NCBI GenBank assembly: GCA_035560235.1
Contig: DATMAG010000063.1
Location: 3,851 to 67,850 of the forward strand
DNA from: DASRDU01 sp035560235
GTDB lineage: Bacteria > Acidobacteriota > Blastocatellia > RBC074
DNA: 64,000 nt
Reading direction: 5' to 3'
Shown: positions 9,202 through 18,390 of the stretch, in pieces
Numbering within the stretch: the stretch's first letter is position 1
How the letters are laid out: every line of letters starts with the position of its first letter
Made by a program: the position numbers and the translations under genes
The notes under the pieces: model-generated
What the model was told of the DNA's origin: nothing
Databases searched by the model: none
The model's input: only the letters and a program-made list of their open reading frames with translations

Positions 9202-10440
9202 TCAGTTCTTCGGCTTTCTGGGTTGCAGCGTCGGGCGTTTGCCTTTCTTTGTTTCAGACGTTTGCGGGCCGCCTTTGGCGCGATAACCCTGCCGGGCGCG
9301 CACGATCAGGTCGGGCTGATCAACGCGGACTTTGAGGCTGCGGTATGAACCATCCTCGGCGGTGTTGGATGGATAATAACTGAGCAGGTACTGATGCCGC
9401 AGTTCTTCAGCGATGCGGGCAAAGGCTCTGTCCACGTCCGAAAGCGTGTCAGCGTTGTGCAGACGCCCGCCACTCGCTTCGGCCAGCTTTTGCAGATAGA
9501 CGCCGGCGTAATGGTAATCTTCCGTACCGCCGCCAATCGTGGGTGTCTTTGCGCCGGGCCAGCCGGGAATCTGAATGCTCCCGGTCGTGCCGCCGCGCCC
9601 TCCATAATAAGGAGTGCGCTCCTCAGTATCATATTTGACCGGATAGACCACGACATTCGACTCTTCGACCAGGCGAATGGAGGTCTGTGAAGTGTCCCGG
9701 CTCGACGTATCCACGCCGTCCGTGAACAGCACAATCGCCTTGCGCCCTTCGATCTGATTCAACTGTTCGGTGAGTGTAACGTCAACCGCGTCGTAAAGCC
9801 GCGTGCTGCCGCCGGTTTTGGTCTGCCGGATGGCCTGCCGCATGACTTCGCGGTCGCCGGTGAATCCGCAGTCAAGGTGCAGCCCGCTGTCGAAGGAGAC
9901 GACCATCACACGGTCTTCGGGCTGAAGCTGTTCGATAAACCTGATGGCCGCATTCTGAATATCCTCAAGCCGGAAACGCGTGCTGCCCGAAGTGTCGAGC
10001 AGTAGCGCGACGTGAAACGGCGTATTGACGGCCCGAAATTCGACGATCTCCTGCTCGACGCCGTTTTCATAGATGTGAAATTCCTTCGGCTTGAGAAAGG
10101 GCACGTAGCGGCCCGACTGATCGAGCACTGAAACCGGAATTGAAACCAGCGTGGTGTCAACCTTGACCACTCCTTCATCAGCCGGGAGCGCGGCCTGCGT
10201 CTCTGACGACGGTGTCGGCGCAGTCCTTGTGGTGGATTTGGTTTCAGCCGCGCTCGGCAGTCTCAGTTCGGACGGATCAGGCTCGGGCTTTTTGTCCTTT
10301 GACTGAGCGCCCGGCGCGGGCCGCTGCGGCTTGCGTCCCGACTGTGCGCTGACTTCAGGAATGAACTGAATAATCAGAACAGTGATGCAGGCGATGAGGA
10401 AGAACGATACTGCCAGACGCGCGATTCTGAAGCTGTTCAT
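9202..10440 (-). CDS. Secreted von Willebrand factor A-domain protein, acidobacterial VWFA-related type
   Basis: A 412-aa protein with an N-terminal membrane/signal segment (residues 7-30), a Pro/Lys-rich linker, and VDTTLVSIPVSVLDQSGRYV followed by an IYENGVEQEI segment. That pre-domain is characteristic of the VWFA-related family expanded in Acidobacteriota. The VWA domain has an intact MIDAS (DTSGS) and later Thr/Asp loops (LFTDGVD). The C-terminus is basic and Lys-rich. Such proteins bind ligands or other proteins through a metal; the partner is unknown. It has an AAGGAAGGAAA ribosome site and follows YihY by 26 bases. Confidence 0.9.
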   Translation of the reverse strand: MNSFRIARLAVSFFLIACITVLIIQFIPEVSAQSGRKPQRPAPGAQSKDKKPEPDPSELRLPSAAETKSTTRTAPTPSSETQAALPADEGVVKVDTTLVSIPVSVLDQSGRYVPFLKPKEFHIYENGVEQEIVEFRAVNTPFHVALLLDTSGSTRFRLEDIQNAAIRFIEQLQPEDRVMVVSFDSGLHLDCGFTGDREVMRQAIRQTKTGGSTRLYDAVDVTLTEQLNQIEGRKAIVLFTDGVDTSSRDTSQTSIRLVEESNVVVYPVKYDTEERTPYYGGRGGTTGSIQIPGWPGAKTPTIGGGTEDYHYAGVYLQKLAEASGGRLHNADTLSDVDRAFARIAEELRHQYLLSYYPSNTAEDGSYRSLKVRVDQPDLIVRARQGYRAKGGPQTSETKKGKRPTLQPRKPKN

Positions 10441-10466
10441 CGGCGTTTCCTTCCTTGTCTTTCGGC

Positions 10467-11408
10467 TTATTTTCCAGCCACGACCCGCGTGGCGAACTCA
10501 TCGCGTTCAGGCTGCGGCTGCGGTTCCTCGCTGACCCAGGACCGGGGCAGAATTTCGCGGGCCGAGAGATTGGCGCCGAGCAGCAGAATGAACGCTGAAA
10601 TAAAAATCCAGGTGATGATCGTCACGACGGCGGAGAGGTTGTCGTAACGCGAACGGAAGTTGAGCATCGGCAGCAACAGCCGGTAAGAGAGCGTCATCAG
10701 CACCCACAGCATCGCCATTGCCGCCGATGAGAAGAAGACTCGTCTGATCGAGACTTTGCCGTTCGGCAGCCAGTAATAGATCAGAAAAAAGATGAGCGTC
10801 GCACACGGCACGGCAAACAGCCCGCTCGTTGAATTGAAGACGAACCGCTGCATCTTCACAAAAGGCACCAGCCCCGCGAGCGTCTGATTCCAGATGCTCG
10901 CGAGCAGCACAAAGCCCAGCATCACCGCCGCGCAGATCACCACGAGCGGCATGTAAACCAGATACTGTTTGATCGTGCTGCGCGATTGTTTGAAACCCCA
11001 CGCCCGATTCAGCGCCAGTTCAATCGGCAGAAAGACGCCTGTGCTCGTGAAGATGAGCGCGAAGACTGACCAGAGGCTGGCCCCCTTGTGCAGGCTGCGC
11101 GTGACGTTGTCGAGCGCCACAAACATCGGCTGCGCTTCACCAGGCGCAATCGCCGTCATCAGCCGGTAAATCGTCACGTAGCCTTCGTGCCAGCCGACCT
11201 GATTTTCGAGCACGTTGCCAACCAGCACCAGAAAGGCAAAGAACGAGAGCAGCGCATTGAAGGCAATGGCCGAAGCGTAAACCCACGCCTCGCCCGTGCT
11301 GAGGTCGTAAATCGCTGGCCACATCCGCCTGAAAAACAGCCACGCGCCGCGCAGGTAATAAAACCTTCCGCCTTCAGCCTGCAGCCTCTCAGAACTCATC
11401 GTCTGCAT
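10467..11408 (-). CDS. YihY/BrkB-family inner-membrane protein
   Basis: A 313-aa polytopic protein with about six hydrophobic helices. It begins with the family's N-terminal pattern (DLSTGEAWVYASAIAFNALLS) and has the typical GVFLPIELALNRAWG motif in the middle. It ends in a hydrophilic tail. The family was once misannotated as RNase BN; its true role is unsettled, with transport or envelope integrity proposed. The start could be the in-frame ATG three codons downstream, since neither has a clear ribosome site. Confidence 0.88.
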   Translation of the reverse strand: MQTMSSERLQAEGGRFYYLRGAWLFFRRMWPAIYDLSTGEAWVYASAIAFNALLSFFAFLVLVGNVLENQVGWHEGYVTIYRLMTAIAPGEAQPMFVALDNVTRSLHKGASLWSVFALIFTSTGVFLPIELALNRAWGFKQSRSTIKQYLVYMPLVVICAAVMLGFVLLASIWNQTLAGLVPFVKMQRFVFNSTSGLFAVPCATLIFFLIYYWLPNGKVSIRRVFFSSAAMAMLWVLMTLSYRLLLPMLNFRSRYDNLSAVVTIITWIFISAFILLLGANLSAREILPRSWVSEEPQPQPERDEFATRVVAGK

Positions 11409-11458
11409 CGGTGGTTTCGGATTGCGGGTTGAATAAAGGACGACTGCTGAATCGTGGT

Positions 11459-11725
11459 TCAGCCGCCGGTGCTGAGAAGCTGATCGAGTTCGGCGAGTTG
11501 CCTTTCAATTTCGGCCAGCGACTGTTCGAGCATCCGGCGATGAACGTCAGAACGGGCGCGGGACAACTGCCCGGTGAGATGGCTGCGCCCGAGCAGGAGC
11601 GTGTCGCGCCGCTGCCTGAGTTCAGGCTCCCTGCCGGAAGGCGCTGCCTGATTGCCTGCAGGAGCAGCCCGCCGCGCCTCTTCCATCTGCTCCTCAACTG
11701 CCTTGCTTTCCCAGCCTCGCGCCAT
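11459..11725 (-). CDS. Small conserved-looking coiled-coil protein, 88 aa
   Basis: ATG 11725 lies four bases after the stop of the TPR gene and is preceded by AAGGGGAAG, which decided this start over an upstream in-frame one. The protein begins MARGWESKAVEEQMEEARR and ends in a Leu/Glu heptad-like helix (LEQSLAEIERQLAELDQLL). It is charged, has no signal, and should be cytoplasmic. I do not recognise a named family. Coupling to the TPR gene suggests coexpression. Confidence 0.65.
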   Translation of the reverse strand: MARGWESKAVEEQMEEARRAAPAGNQAAPSGREPELRQRRDTLLLGRSHLTGQLSRARSDVHRRMLEQSLAEIERQLAELDQLLSTGG

Positions 11726-11729
11726 CGCG

Positions 11730-12617
11730 TTATCTCTTCCCCTTGCGCGCCAGTTCGACCTCCGCCGCAATGAAGCCGAAAGCAGGCCAGTACCGGCCTG
11801 AGACGATTTTGCGGAAGTACTCTTCGGCCTTCGCCGGATTGCCGTTGTAAAGATGCCAGTTGCCGAGGCCATAACCGATGGTCGCAATCTCCAGATCGGT
11901 CGCCTTCTCCAGATTGACCAGTTCGGCTTCGGTCTTCAGGCCCTTGTAAAACAGCAGCCGGTCGAAGTACGACTTGTTTTCGACTACCTTCATGTCAGGC
12001 GTGATGCGATCCAGCACCTGCTTCGCCTCAGCCTCCTTCTTCATCCGGCGCCAGGTCATATAGAGCCAGTCAGATACCGCAATGATCGAATCGTCCTTCG
12101 CATTCTTTTCGGCTACGGCCAGACAGCGTTTGTAAGCCTCAGCGGCGCTGGCGAATTCGCCTTTCAGGTAGTAAGCCAGCCCGAGGTGATACCAGATGTC
12201 GTAGTCCTGATCGTTGAGCTGCGCGGCCTTCTTCAGATCCCTGAGCGCATTGTCGAATTCACGGATTGAAATGTAGCGGTGGCCGCGGTGGCGATAAAGG
12301 AGCGCATTGTCGGGCGCAATTCTGATGGCGCGCGAATAGCTGTCAATCGCGTCGTGATACTGCCAGACATTCGCCTGCGCCCTGCCGAGCGCAATCAGCA
12401 GTTCGACGTTCTTCGGATCATTCAGAACCCTGATCTCGGCGGCCTTGATTTCGTTTTTCGAGTCAACCTGTGCGTAATGTCTGACGCCGAGCAGAGAGAC
12501 AATTTCGACTCTGCCCTGCGTCATCGGAGTCTGCGCTGTGACCGCCGGAGCAGGAAAGAGCAGGAAGGCAATCAGTGAAACTGTCGCCATACAAATTAAG
12601 GGGCATTGTGTTTTCAT
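11730..12617 (-). CDS. Secreted tetratricopeptide-repeat protein
   Basis: A 295-aa protein with signal peptide (LICMATVSLIAFLLFPAPAVTA). At least three TPRs occupy residues about 60-170 (for example ALGRAQANVWQYHDAIDSYS and YHLGLAYYLKGEFASAAEAY), with further degenerate helical repeats to the end. TPRs mediate protein-protein contacts. The sequence shows no enzymatic motif. It heads the minus-strand run that continues through the 88-aa protein and YihY. Confidence 0.85.
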   Translation of the reverse strand: MKTQCPLICMATVSLIAFLLFPAPAVTAQTPMTQGRVEIVSLLGVRHYAQVDSKNEIKAAEIRVLNDPKNVELLIALGRAQANVWQYHDAIDSYSRAIRIAPDNALLYRHRGHRYISIREFDNALRDLKKAAQLNDQDYDIWYHLGLAYYLKGEFASAAEAYKRCLAVAEKNAKDDSIIAVSDWLYMTWRRMKKEAEAKQVLDRITPDMKVVENKSYFDRLLFYKGLKTEAELVNLEKATDLEIATIGYGLGNWHLYNGNPAKAEEYFRKIVSGRYWPAFGFIAAEVELARKGKR

Positions 12618-12647
12618 GGCCAGTCCGGAGTTCAGATGTTTGATGAA

Positions 12648-13051
12648 TCAGTGTAACGTGCACCTCGCAAAGCCGAGCACCTGGTCGCCGCTGCGCAATG
12701 AACTCGGCACCGGCTGCCAGCCCTCAGCGAGCCGCGCCGCGAGCAGTTCACCTGCTTCCGGCTGATGATCCCACACGGCAACTGCCGTGATCGTGCCGTG
12801 TCAGGTCGCGCCGTAAACCAGCGTCAGCCCGTCACGCCAGGGCAGCAGCAGATCGTGCGTGTACTCATCCTGCGTGATGACGGCAGCAACCACGAGCGGC
12901 GGCGACTGAGCGGCAGCCCAGCGCACGAGTCAAGCAGCGTGCCGGGCGCAGGCAGTTCGCCTTCAAGCGCCGCGTGCGCTTCACCCGCTAAACCGGCGTG
13001 GTTTTTCAGTCGCACAGCAGCAAGTGTAGGCCTCGCCGCAGACAGCGTCAA
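12648..13051 (-). pseudogene. Decayed hypothetical gene (frameshift plus in-frame stop)
   Basis: On the minus strand a protein-like reading starts near 13051 (TLSAARPTLAAVRLKNHAGL) and runs to about 12910. It then continues only after a frameshift (SPPLVVAAVITQDEYTHDLL), reads LPWRDGLTLVYGAT, meets a TGA, and goes on in the same frame to GFARCTLH and a stop at 12648. Composition and codon use stay coding-like across both lesions, so this looks like a recently broken gene. I do not recognise the family. A sequencing error could explain one lesion, less easily both. Confidence 0.5.
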
Positions 13052-13097
13052 ACTCCCTTTGTTTCGCTGCCGCCTTTGTGGTCAACTATCGCCGCCT

Positions 13098-15221
13098 ATG
13101 CGAAGAGAAGCATTGCCGGACAAATCATCGCGTTCAGGCCTGCGCCGCCGGATTGCAGCAGCACTGCTCCTGCCGCTTATCATTGCCGCAGGTCTTTTCA
13201 TCTGGTGGTGGATGCTGCCGCCGAAGCCTTTCACTTCAGTCGTGACGCTGGCCGGTGTCGGGCCGAAGATCAGCTCCGATCAGTTGTCTGACCCGTTCGG
13301 CGTGGCCGTTGATCGTGAGGGCAACACTTTTGTCAGCGATGGCAAAGCCGGGCGGATTTATCGCGTCAGCAGCGATGCCGTTTCACTGATCGCTGAAAAT
13401 CTTGATATGCCTTCAGCTCTGGCCGTCGCGCCTGACGGTTCGCTGATGGTGGCGAACACCGGCGCTCAGACCATCGTGCGCGTTGATCCGAAAACTCACG
13501 CGGTCACGGTCATCGCCGGGCAGGCCGGAGCGGGCGGCAATGCTGACGGCGCGACAAACAGTGCGCGCTTGAACGGGCCGGTTGGGATTGCAGTCAGCAA
13601 AGACGGCGCAATTTTTGTCGCGGACACTTACAACGACCGCATTCGCATGATTAAGGACGGACAGGTAAAAACGCTCGCGGGCAGTGAACAGGGTTTCAGC
13701 GATGGCAGGGGCGCGGCGCGCTTCGATACGCCGTGCGGCATTGCGGTCGCCGCTGACGGTTCGCTGCTGGTGGCCGACACGGGCAATCATCGCATTCGCC
13801 GCGTCACGCTGGATGGCGAAGTCACGACCATCGCCGGAACAGGCGAAGCGACCGAACGCGACGGCGCGCCGATGCAGGCGGCCTTTGCCGAACCGACGGC
13901 GATTGCGGTCCGCGATGCGAATTCATTTTATGTGGCCGATGCTGCCGGTCATGCCGTGCGTCTTTGCACGCTGGAGAGTCAGCCGGAAAAGCCTGCGGCA
14001 GTGACGACGCTGGCGGGCGGCTGGCCGCTCGGCCTGAACGATGGCGCGCTTCATGGCGCAAAGCTCAATCGCCCGACCGGGCTGGCCGTGATGCCAGGTC
14101 GCCGCGATCACGCGCTCGTATTTGCCGACAGCGGCAACGGCCTGGTGCGGGCTTTCGTCACAGATGGTTTGAAGATCGGGCATCAGGAAAAACCTGAAAC
14201 CGCGCTGATTACTGCCGCAGAGATTCGCGCTGCCGTGCCGCCGCGCTGGCCTTACAACCCGCCCGAAGCAAGGCGCGAAATCGCAGGCACGTTTGGCGAA
14301 GTGCGTGGTGAACGCGCGCCCGAACACGACGCCTGGTTTCACAACGGGCTGGACATTCCCGGCGCTTACGGCGAAACCGTGCGCGCGATTTTCAGCGAGC
14401 GCGTTTCGCGGCCCATCTCAGTCGAAGGCACAGGCGGCCCGCGTGAACGCATCCGGCTGCCGCTGCTCGGTTACATTCACCTGCGCATCGGGCGCGATCA
14501 GAACGATAAGCCGTTCGGCATTGACGGCATCACTTTCAGCCGCGACGAGAAAGGCAATGTCATTGCCGTGCGCGTGCGGCGCGGTACACGCATCAATGCC
14601 GGAGATCCAATCGGCACGCTCAACCGCCTCAATCACGTTCATCTGATCGCCGGGCCGACCGCAGGCGAAGTCAACGCGCTCGCCGCGCTCAAACTGCCGG
14701 GCATCACCGACACGATTGCGCCAGTGATTGAAAGCGTCACGCTGCTCAATGAACAATGGCAGCCATTCGCAGCAGATTCGACCGCCCGCAATCTGCAATC
14801 TGCAATCCACAATCTGCACTTAAGTGGTCGCGTCCGCATCGTTGTGCGCGCTTACGATCAGGCCGATGGCAACGCGGGTTACCGTCGTCTTGGCATTTAC
14901 CGGCTCAGTTATACTTTGCTGAAAGCTGACGGTTCGCCCGCGCCCGGCTTTGACCGCCCGCGTGAAAACATCGTCTTTGAAAAACTGCCGCTTGATCCGC
15001 AGGCCGTGCCGCTAGCTTATGCCGAAGGCAGTCAGTCGGGTTACAGCGGGCAGACGATCTTCGCTTACATCGCCACGAATGTGGTGCGCGACGGCGCAGC
15101 GCGCGAGGATTTTCTGGACACCGCCGGACTGCCGCCTGGTGATTACCTGGTGTGCGTGATGGCGGGAGATTTTTTCGGCAATACCATCCGGCGCGATGTG
15201 CCGGTCACAATCAACAAATGA
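13098..15221 (+). CDS. Membrane-anchored NHL-repeat beta-propeller fused to an M23/LytM-like domain
   Basis: A 707-aa protein. I chose ATG 13098 because a Lys/Arg-rich start and one transmembrane helix (IAAALLLPLIIAAGLFIWW) follow directly; the open frame upstream overlaps a decayed minus-strand gene. Residues about 40-340 contain at least five NHL blades with recurring VADTGNHRIRRV-type motifs. Residues about 390-530 resemble an M23 peptidase: HNGLD gives His-x3-Asp and NHVHL gives His-x-His, so all zinc ligands are present. A beta-sandwich-like tail follows. An anchored periplasmic or surface protein acting on peptidoglycan or peptides is plausible but inferred. Residues about 560-575 include a short imperfect repeat. 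Confidence 0.8.
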   Translation: MRREALPDKSSRSGLRRRIAAALLLPLIIAAGLFIWWWMLPPKPFTSVVTLAGVGPKISSDQLSDPFGVAVDREGNTFVSDGKAGRIYRVSSDAVSLIAENLDMPSALAVAPDGSLMVANTGAQTIVRVDPKTHAVTVIAGQAGAGGNADGATNSARLNGPVGIAVSKDGAIFVADTYNDRIRMIKDGQVKTLAGSEQGFSDGRGAARFDTPCGIAVAADGSLLVADTGNHRIRRVTLDGEVTTIAGTGEATERDGAPMQAAFAEPTAIAVRDANSFYVADAAGHAVRLCTLESQPEKPAAVTTLAGGWPLGLNDGALHGAKLNRPTGLAVMPGRRDHALVFADSGNGLVRAFVTDGLKIGHQEKPETALITAAEIRAAVPPRWPYNPPEARREIAGTFGEVRGERAPEHDAWFHNGLDIPGAYGETVRAIFSERVSRPISVEGTGGPRERIRLPLLGYIHLRIGRDQNDKPFGIDGITFSRDEKGNVIAVRVRRGTRINAGDPIGTLNRLNHVHLIAGPTAGEVNALAALKLPGITDTIAPVIESVTLLNEQWQPFAADSTARNLQSAIHNLHLSGRVRIVVRAYDQADGNAGYRRLGIYRLSYTLLKADGSPAPGFDRPRENIVFEKLPLDPQAVPLAYAEGSQSGYSGQTIFAYIATNVVRDGAAREDFLDTAGLPPGDYLVCVMAGDFFGNTIRRDVPVTINK
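14790..14820 (+). repeat. Short imperfect AATCTGC-type tandem repeat inside the NHL/M23 gene
   Basis: CAATCTG recurs three times (with one CAATCCA variant unit) in about 30 bases and keeps the reading frame. It encodes NLQSAIHNLH at a loop-like position. It looks like a small inserted intergenic repeat tolerated in a linker. Confidence 0.55.
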
Positions 15222-15294
15222 TCGCGCTGACGGATGACAATGATTTTCACCAGCGAACGAAGCGCGATTTCACCATGGAGGAGAGATAAAACGA

Positions 15295-15951
15295 ATGCTG
15301 AGTCGTCTGCTGATGAAAAACAAAGCCTGGGCTGAACGGATGCAGTCCGAAGATCCTGACTTGTTCAGGAAACTGTCGCAGTATCAGGCGCCGGAATTTC
15401 TGTGGATCGGCTGCGCTGACAGCCGCGTCCCGGCGACACAACTGGTTGACCTGTCGCCTGGTGAAATGTTCGTTCACCGCAACGTCGCCAATCTGGTCGT
15501 GCATACTGATCTGAACTGCCTCTCGGTGATGCAGTATGCGATTGACGTGCTGAAGGTCAGACACATCATCGTCTGCGGCCATTACGGCTGCGGCGGCGTC
15601 AACGCGGCGCTCAACAATCTGAAGTTCGGCCTGATTGACAACTGGCTGCGCCACGTGCGCGATGTGCTGGAAAAGTACGAAGCCGAAATCAGCAGTCTGC
15701 CTGACGACACGCAGCGGCTCGACCGCTTGTGCGAACTGAACGTCATCGAGCAGACCATCAACGCCTGCCAGACAACAGTCGTGCAATCAGCCTGGGAGCG
15801 CGGGCAGGCGCTCGCCGTTCACGGCTGGATTTACGGCGTCGGTGACGGGCTGCTGCGCGAAATCGGCATCACGATCACCAGCCAGCAGGAGCTTGATGAA
15901 GCGATGCGCAGGGCCAATGCCGCATCATCGCGGCGACGTACTGAATCCTGA
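15295..15951 (+). CDS. can: Beta-class carbonic anhydrase
   Basis: A 218-aa protein of normal length for bacterial beta carbonic anhydrases, preceded by GGAGGAGAG. Zinc ligands C40, H96 and C99 (CGHYGCGG) and the Asp42-Arg44 dyad (CADSR) are all present. It interconverts CO2 and bicarbonate in the cytoplasm, supplying bicarbonate to carboxylases. It ends six bases before recD2, so the two may share a transcript, though no functional link is obvious. Confidence 0.95.
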   Translation: MLSRLLMKNKAWAERMQSEDPDLFRKLSQYQAPEFLWIGCADSRVPATQLVDLSPGEMFVHRNVANLVVHTDLNCLSVMQYAIDVLKVRHIIVCGHYGCGGVNAALNNLKFGLIDNWLRHVRDVLEKYEAEISSLPDDTQRLDRLCELNVIEQTINACQTTVVQSAWERGQALAVHGWIYGVGDGLLREIGITITSQQELDEAMRRANAASSRRRTES

Positions 15952-15957
15952 TCGTCA

Positions 15958-18174
15958 ATGGAAAGCAGTCATCAGACAACTCAGCCGACCATTGAATCTC
16001 ATCAGACCCTCACCGGCGCGGTCGAACGCATCACCTTTCACAACGAGCAGAACGGCTGGACAGTGCTGCGCCTGAATGTGGCCGGGCACGGCGAACCTGT
16101 GACGGTCACGGGTAACTTCTCAGCCATCTCGCCCGGCGAAAGCGTGCGCCTGACCGGAGTCTGGACGACGCATCCGCAATACGGTGATCAGTTCAAAGCG
16201 ACTGATTATCAGGTCGTGCGGCCCGCGACGATTGCGGGTATTCAGAAATATCTCGGCTCCGGGCTGATCAAGGGCGTCGGCCCGGTGACGGCAAAGCGCA
16301 TCGTTGAGCATTTCAGGGAAGAGACGCTCGACATCATCGAAAATGACATCGGGCGGCTGGTCGAAGTCAAAGGCGTCTCGCGCAAACGCATTGAACTGAT
16401 TCAGAAGACCTGGGCTGAACAGCGCGCGATCAAGGACGTGATGATCTTCCTGCAATCGCACGGCGTTTCGACGCACTTTGCCGTGAAGATTTTCAAGCAG
16501 TACGGCAACGATTCGATTCCGATTGTCGAACGAACTCCGTACCGCCTCGCTGCCGAGGTTTACGGCATCGGCTTTCGCACCGCCGATCAGATTGCGCGCA
16601 ACCTGGGGATGAAGCCCGACGCTGAAGAGCGTTTGCGCGCCGGATTGCAGCACGTTCTGGGCGAAGCGACCGAGCAGGGACATTGTTACCTGCCGCGCGC
16701 GGAACTCATCAAACGCGCCGCTGAAGCTCTGGGCGTCGAAGATCACACGCGCCTGGCCGCTTCGGTTGAGGCGCTGCTCAACGAAGGTCTGCTGAAGTTT
16801 GAGCATCATCCTGACGACCCGCTCGCTGATGATGCCATCTACCTGCCGCCGCTGTGGCAGGCCGAACGCAACGTGGCGCGGCGGCTGCGAACACTGCTTG
16901 AAAAGTCTGTGCGCGTTGACGTGAAGCGCGTGAATGCGTGGATTGATCGCTTCACCACAGCCAGAGACATTGCGCTCTCTGAAGAGCAGCGCGCCGCCGT
17001 GCTGCTGGCCGCCTCAAGCCGCGTGATGATTCTGACGGGCGGCCCCGGCACTGGCAAAACAACAACGACGCGCGTCATCGTGGCGCTCTTTCACGCAATG
17101 AACAAACGCGTGCTGCTTGCATCACCAACCGGACGCGCGGCGCAGCGTTTGTCTGAAGTCGCGGGCGAAGAAGCCTGCACCATTCATCGCCTGCTTGAAT
17201 TCGATCCTTCAAAAATGGGATTCAGGCGCGATGAAACAAATCCGCTCGAAGCCGATGTGATCATCGTTGATGAAGCTTCGATGATTGACGTGCTGCTCGC
17301 CAACAGTCTGACCAGGGCCGTCGCCGCGCATTCGCAACTGATACTGGTGGGCGATGTGGATCAGTTGCCATCGGTCGGGCCGGGCACTGTGCTGCGCGAT
17401 CTGATTGATTCGCGCGCCGTGCCAACCGCCAGGCTGACGCAGGTTTTCAGGCAGGCCGCTGAAAGCCTGATCATTCAGAACGCGCACCGCATCAATCGCG
17501 GCGAATTTCCCGCGCTCATCAAACCCGGCGCGCAGACAACCGATTGTTATTTCATCGCCGCCGAAGAACCGCACGAAGTCGCGGATCTGATCATCAAATC
17601 AGTCGCGCAAAGCCTGCCGAAGCGGTTCGGTTACGACGCCATCAATGACATTCAGGTGCTTGCGCCGATGAATCGCGGGCAGGTCGGAGCCAGCAATCTG
17701 AACGCGCTGCTGCAACAGCACCTCAATCCGCCCGGCGAGCGCAAGCCTGAGTACAATCGCGGCCACCGCATCCTGCGCGTCGGAGACAAGGTCATTCAGC
17801 GCGTCAACAACTACAAACTCGAAGTCTTCAACGGCGACCTGGGCCGCATCGAATGGATTGACCTGGAAGATCAGATGATCGCCGTGCGCTTTGGCGACCG
17901 CATCGTCAATTACGATTACGCTGACATGCTCGAACTCGGTCACGGATTTGCAGTGTCGGTTCATAAAGCCCAGGGCAGCGAATACCCGGCAGTCGTGATT
18001 CCGGTTCACATGCAGCATTTCATGATGCTCAGCCGCAACCTGCTTTACACCGCGCTCACCAGAGCAAAAAAGACTGCCGTGCTGATCGGCACAACAAAGG
18101 CGATTGGCGCAGCAATGAACAACCTCGAAGCCGTGCATCGGTTCACCGGCCTCGTGCGCGAACTGAAAACATAA
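15958..18174 (+). CDS. recD2: RecD2-type (YrrC) superfamily 1B DNA helicase
   Basis: A 738-aa protein, typical RecD2 length. The N-terminal OB-like region (TGAVERITFHNEQNGWTVLR) and helix-hairpin-helix stretch (LGSGLIKGVGPVTAKRIV) are features that RecD of RecBCD lacks. Walker A GGPGTGKTTTT lies near residue 361, the DEAS Walker B and GDVDQLPSVGPG motif follow, and the C-terminal motif VHKAQGSEYPAVVIP is present. RecD2 is a 5'-3' helicase acting in replication-fork maintenance and repair without RecBC. No recB or recC is nearby. Confidence 0.95.
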   Translation: MESSHQTTQPTIESHQTLTGAVERITFHNEQNGWTVLRLNVAGHGEPVTVTGNFSAISPGESVRLTGVWTTHPQYGDQFKATDYQVVRPATIAGIQKYLGSGLIKGVGPVTAKRIVEHFREETLDIIENDIGRLVEVKGVSRKRIELIQKTWAEQRAIKDVMIFLQSHGVSTHFAVKIFKQYGNDSIPIVERTPYRLAAEVYGIGFRTADQIARNLGMKPDAEERLRAGLQHVLGEATEQGHCYLPRAELIKRAAEALGVEDHTRLAASVEALLNEGLLKFEHHPDDPLADDAIYLPPLWQAERNVARRLRTLLEKSVRVDVKRVNAWIDRFTTARDIALSEEQRAAVLLAASSRVMILTGGPGTGKTTTTRVIVALFHAMNKRVLLASPTGRAAQRLSEVAGEEACTIHRLLEFDPSKMGFRRDETNPLEADVIIVDEASMIDVLLANSLTRAVAAHSQLILVGDVDQLPSVGPGTVLRDLIDSRAVPTARLTQVFRQAAESLIIQNAHRINRGEFPALIKPGAQTTDCYFIAAEEPHEVADLIIKSVAQSLPKRFGYDAINDIQVLAPMNRGQVGASNLNALLQQHLNPPGERKPEYNRGHRILRVGDKVIQRVNNYKLEVFNGDLGRIEWIDLEDQMIAVRFGDRIVNYDYADMLELGHGFAVSVHKAQGSEYPAVVIPVHMQHFMMLSRNLLYTALTRAKKTAVLIGTTKAIGAAMNNLEAVHRFTGLVRELKT

Positions 18175-18178
18175 CGTG

Positions 18179-18268
18179 CGGGGACGGTGTTCGGAGTTCC
18201 AGCTTTAGCTGGCGGGCTCCCGCTTCAGGCCAGACCAGCTAAAGCTGGAACTCCGAACACCGTCCCCG
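18179..18268. repeat. Long inverted repeat, 34-bp perfect arms
   Basis: Bases 18179-18212 are the exact reverse complement of 18235-18268 with a 22-base loop. Each arm ends with CCAGCTTTAGCTGG (or its complement), itself a palindrome. It starts five bases after the recD2 stop and could terminate that transcript, although no T-run follows. Composition and symmetry suggest a dispersed palindromic element. Confidence 0.85.
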
Positions 18269-18390
18269 TGAAAATCCGGGCTGGTCTGAATGGATGATGG
18301 CAAATCAGTGCGGATGCGCGGCTGAAACTTTGGCTGAGCACCGGGCGTAAGTCATCACACCGGAATCAGCATTCAACGTGGAGGCAATTT

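Noticed and set aside
12765..13097. Upstream extension of the NHL/M23 protein
   Set aside because: It covers a decayed minus-strand gene; the signal anchor begins right after ATG 13098.
15247..15786. 179-aa open frame antisense to the carbonic anhydrase gene
   Set aside because: It mirrors a complete, motif-intact gene in high-G+C DNA, where long antisense frames are common; it has no recognisable motif.
16120..16809. 229-aa open frame antisense to recD2
   Set aside because: Shadow of the helicase coding sequence; no protein-family features.
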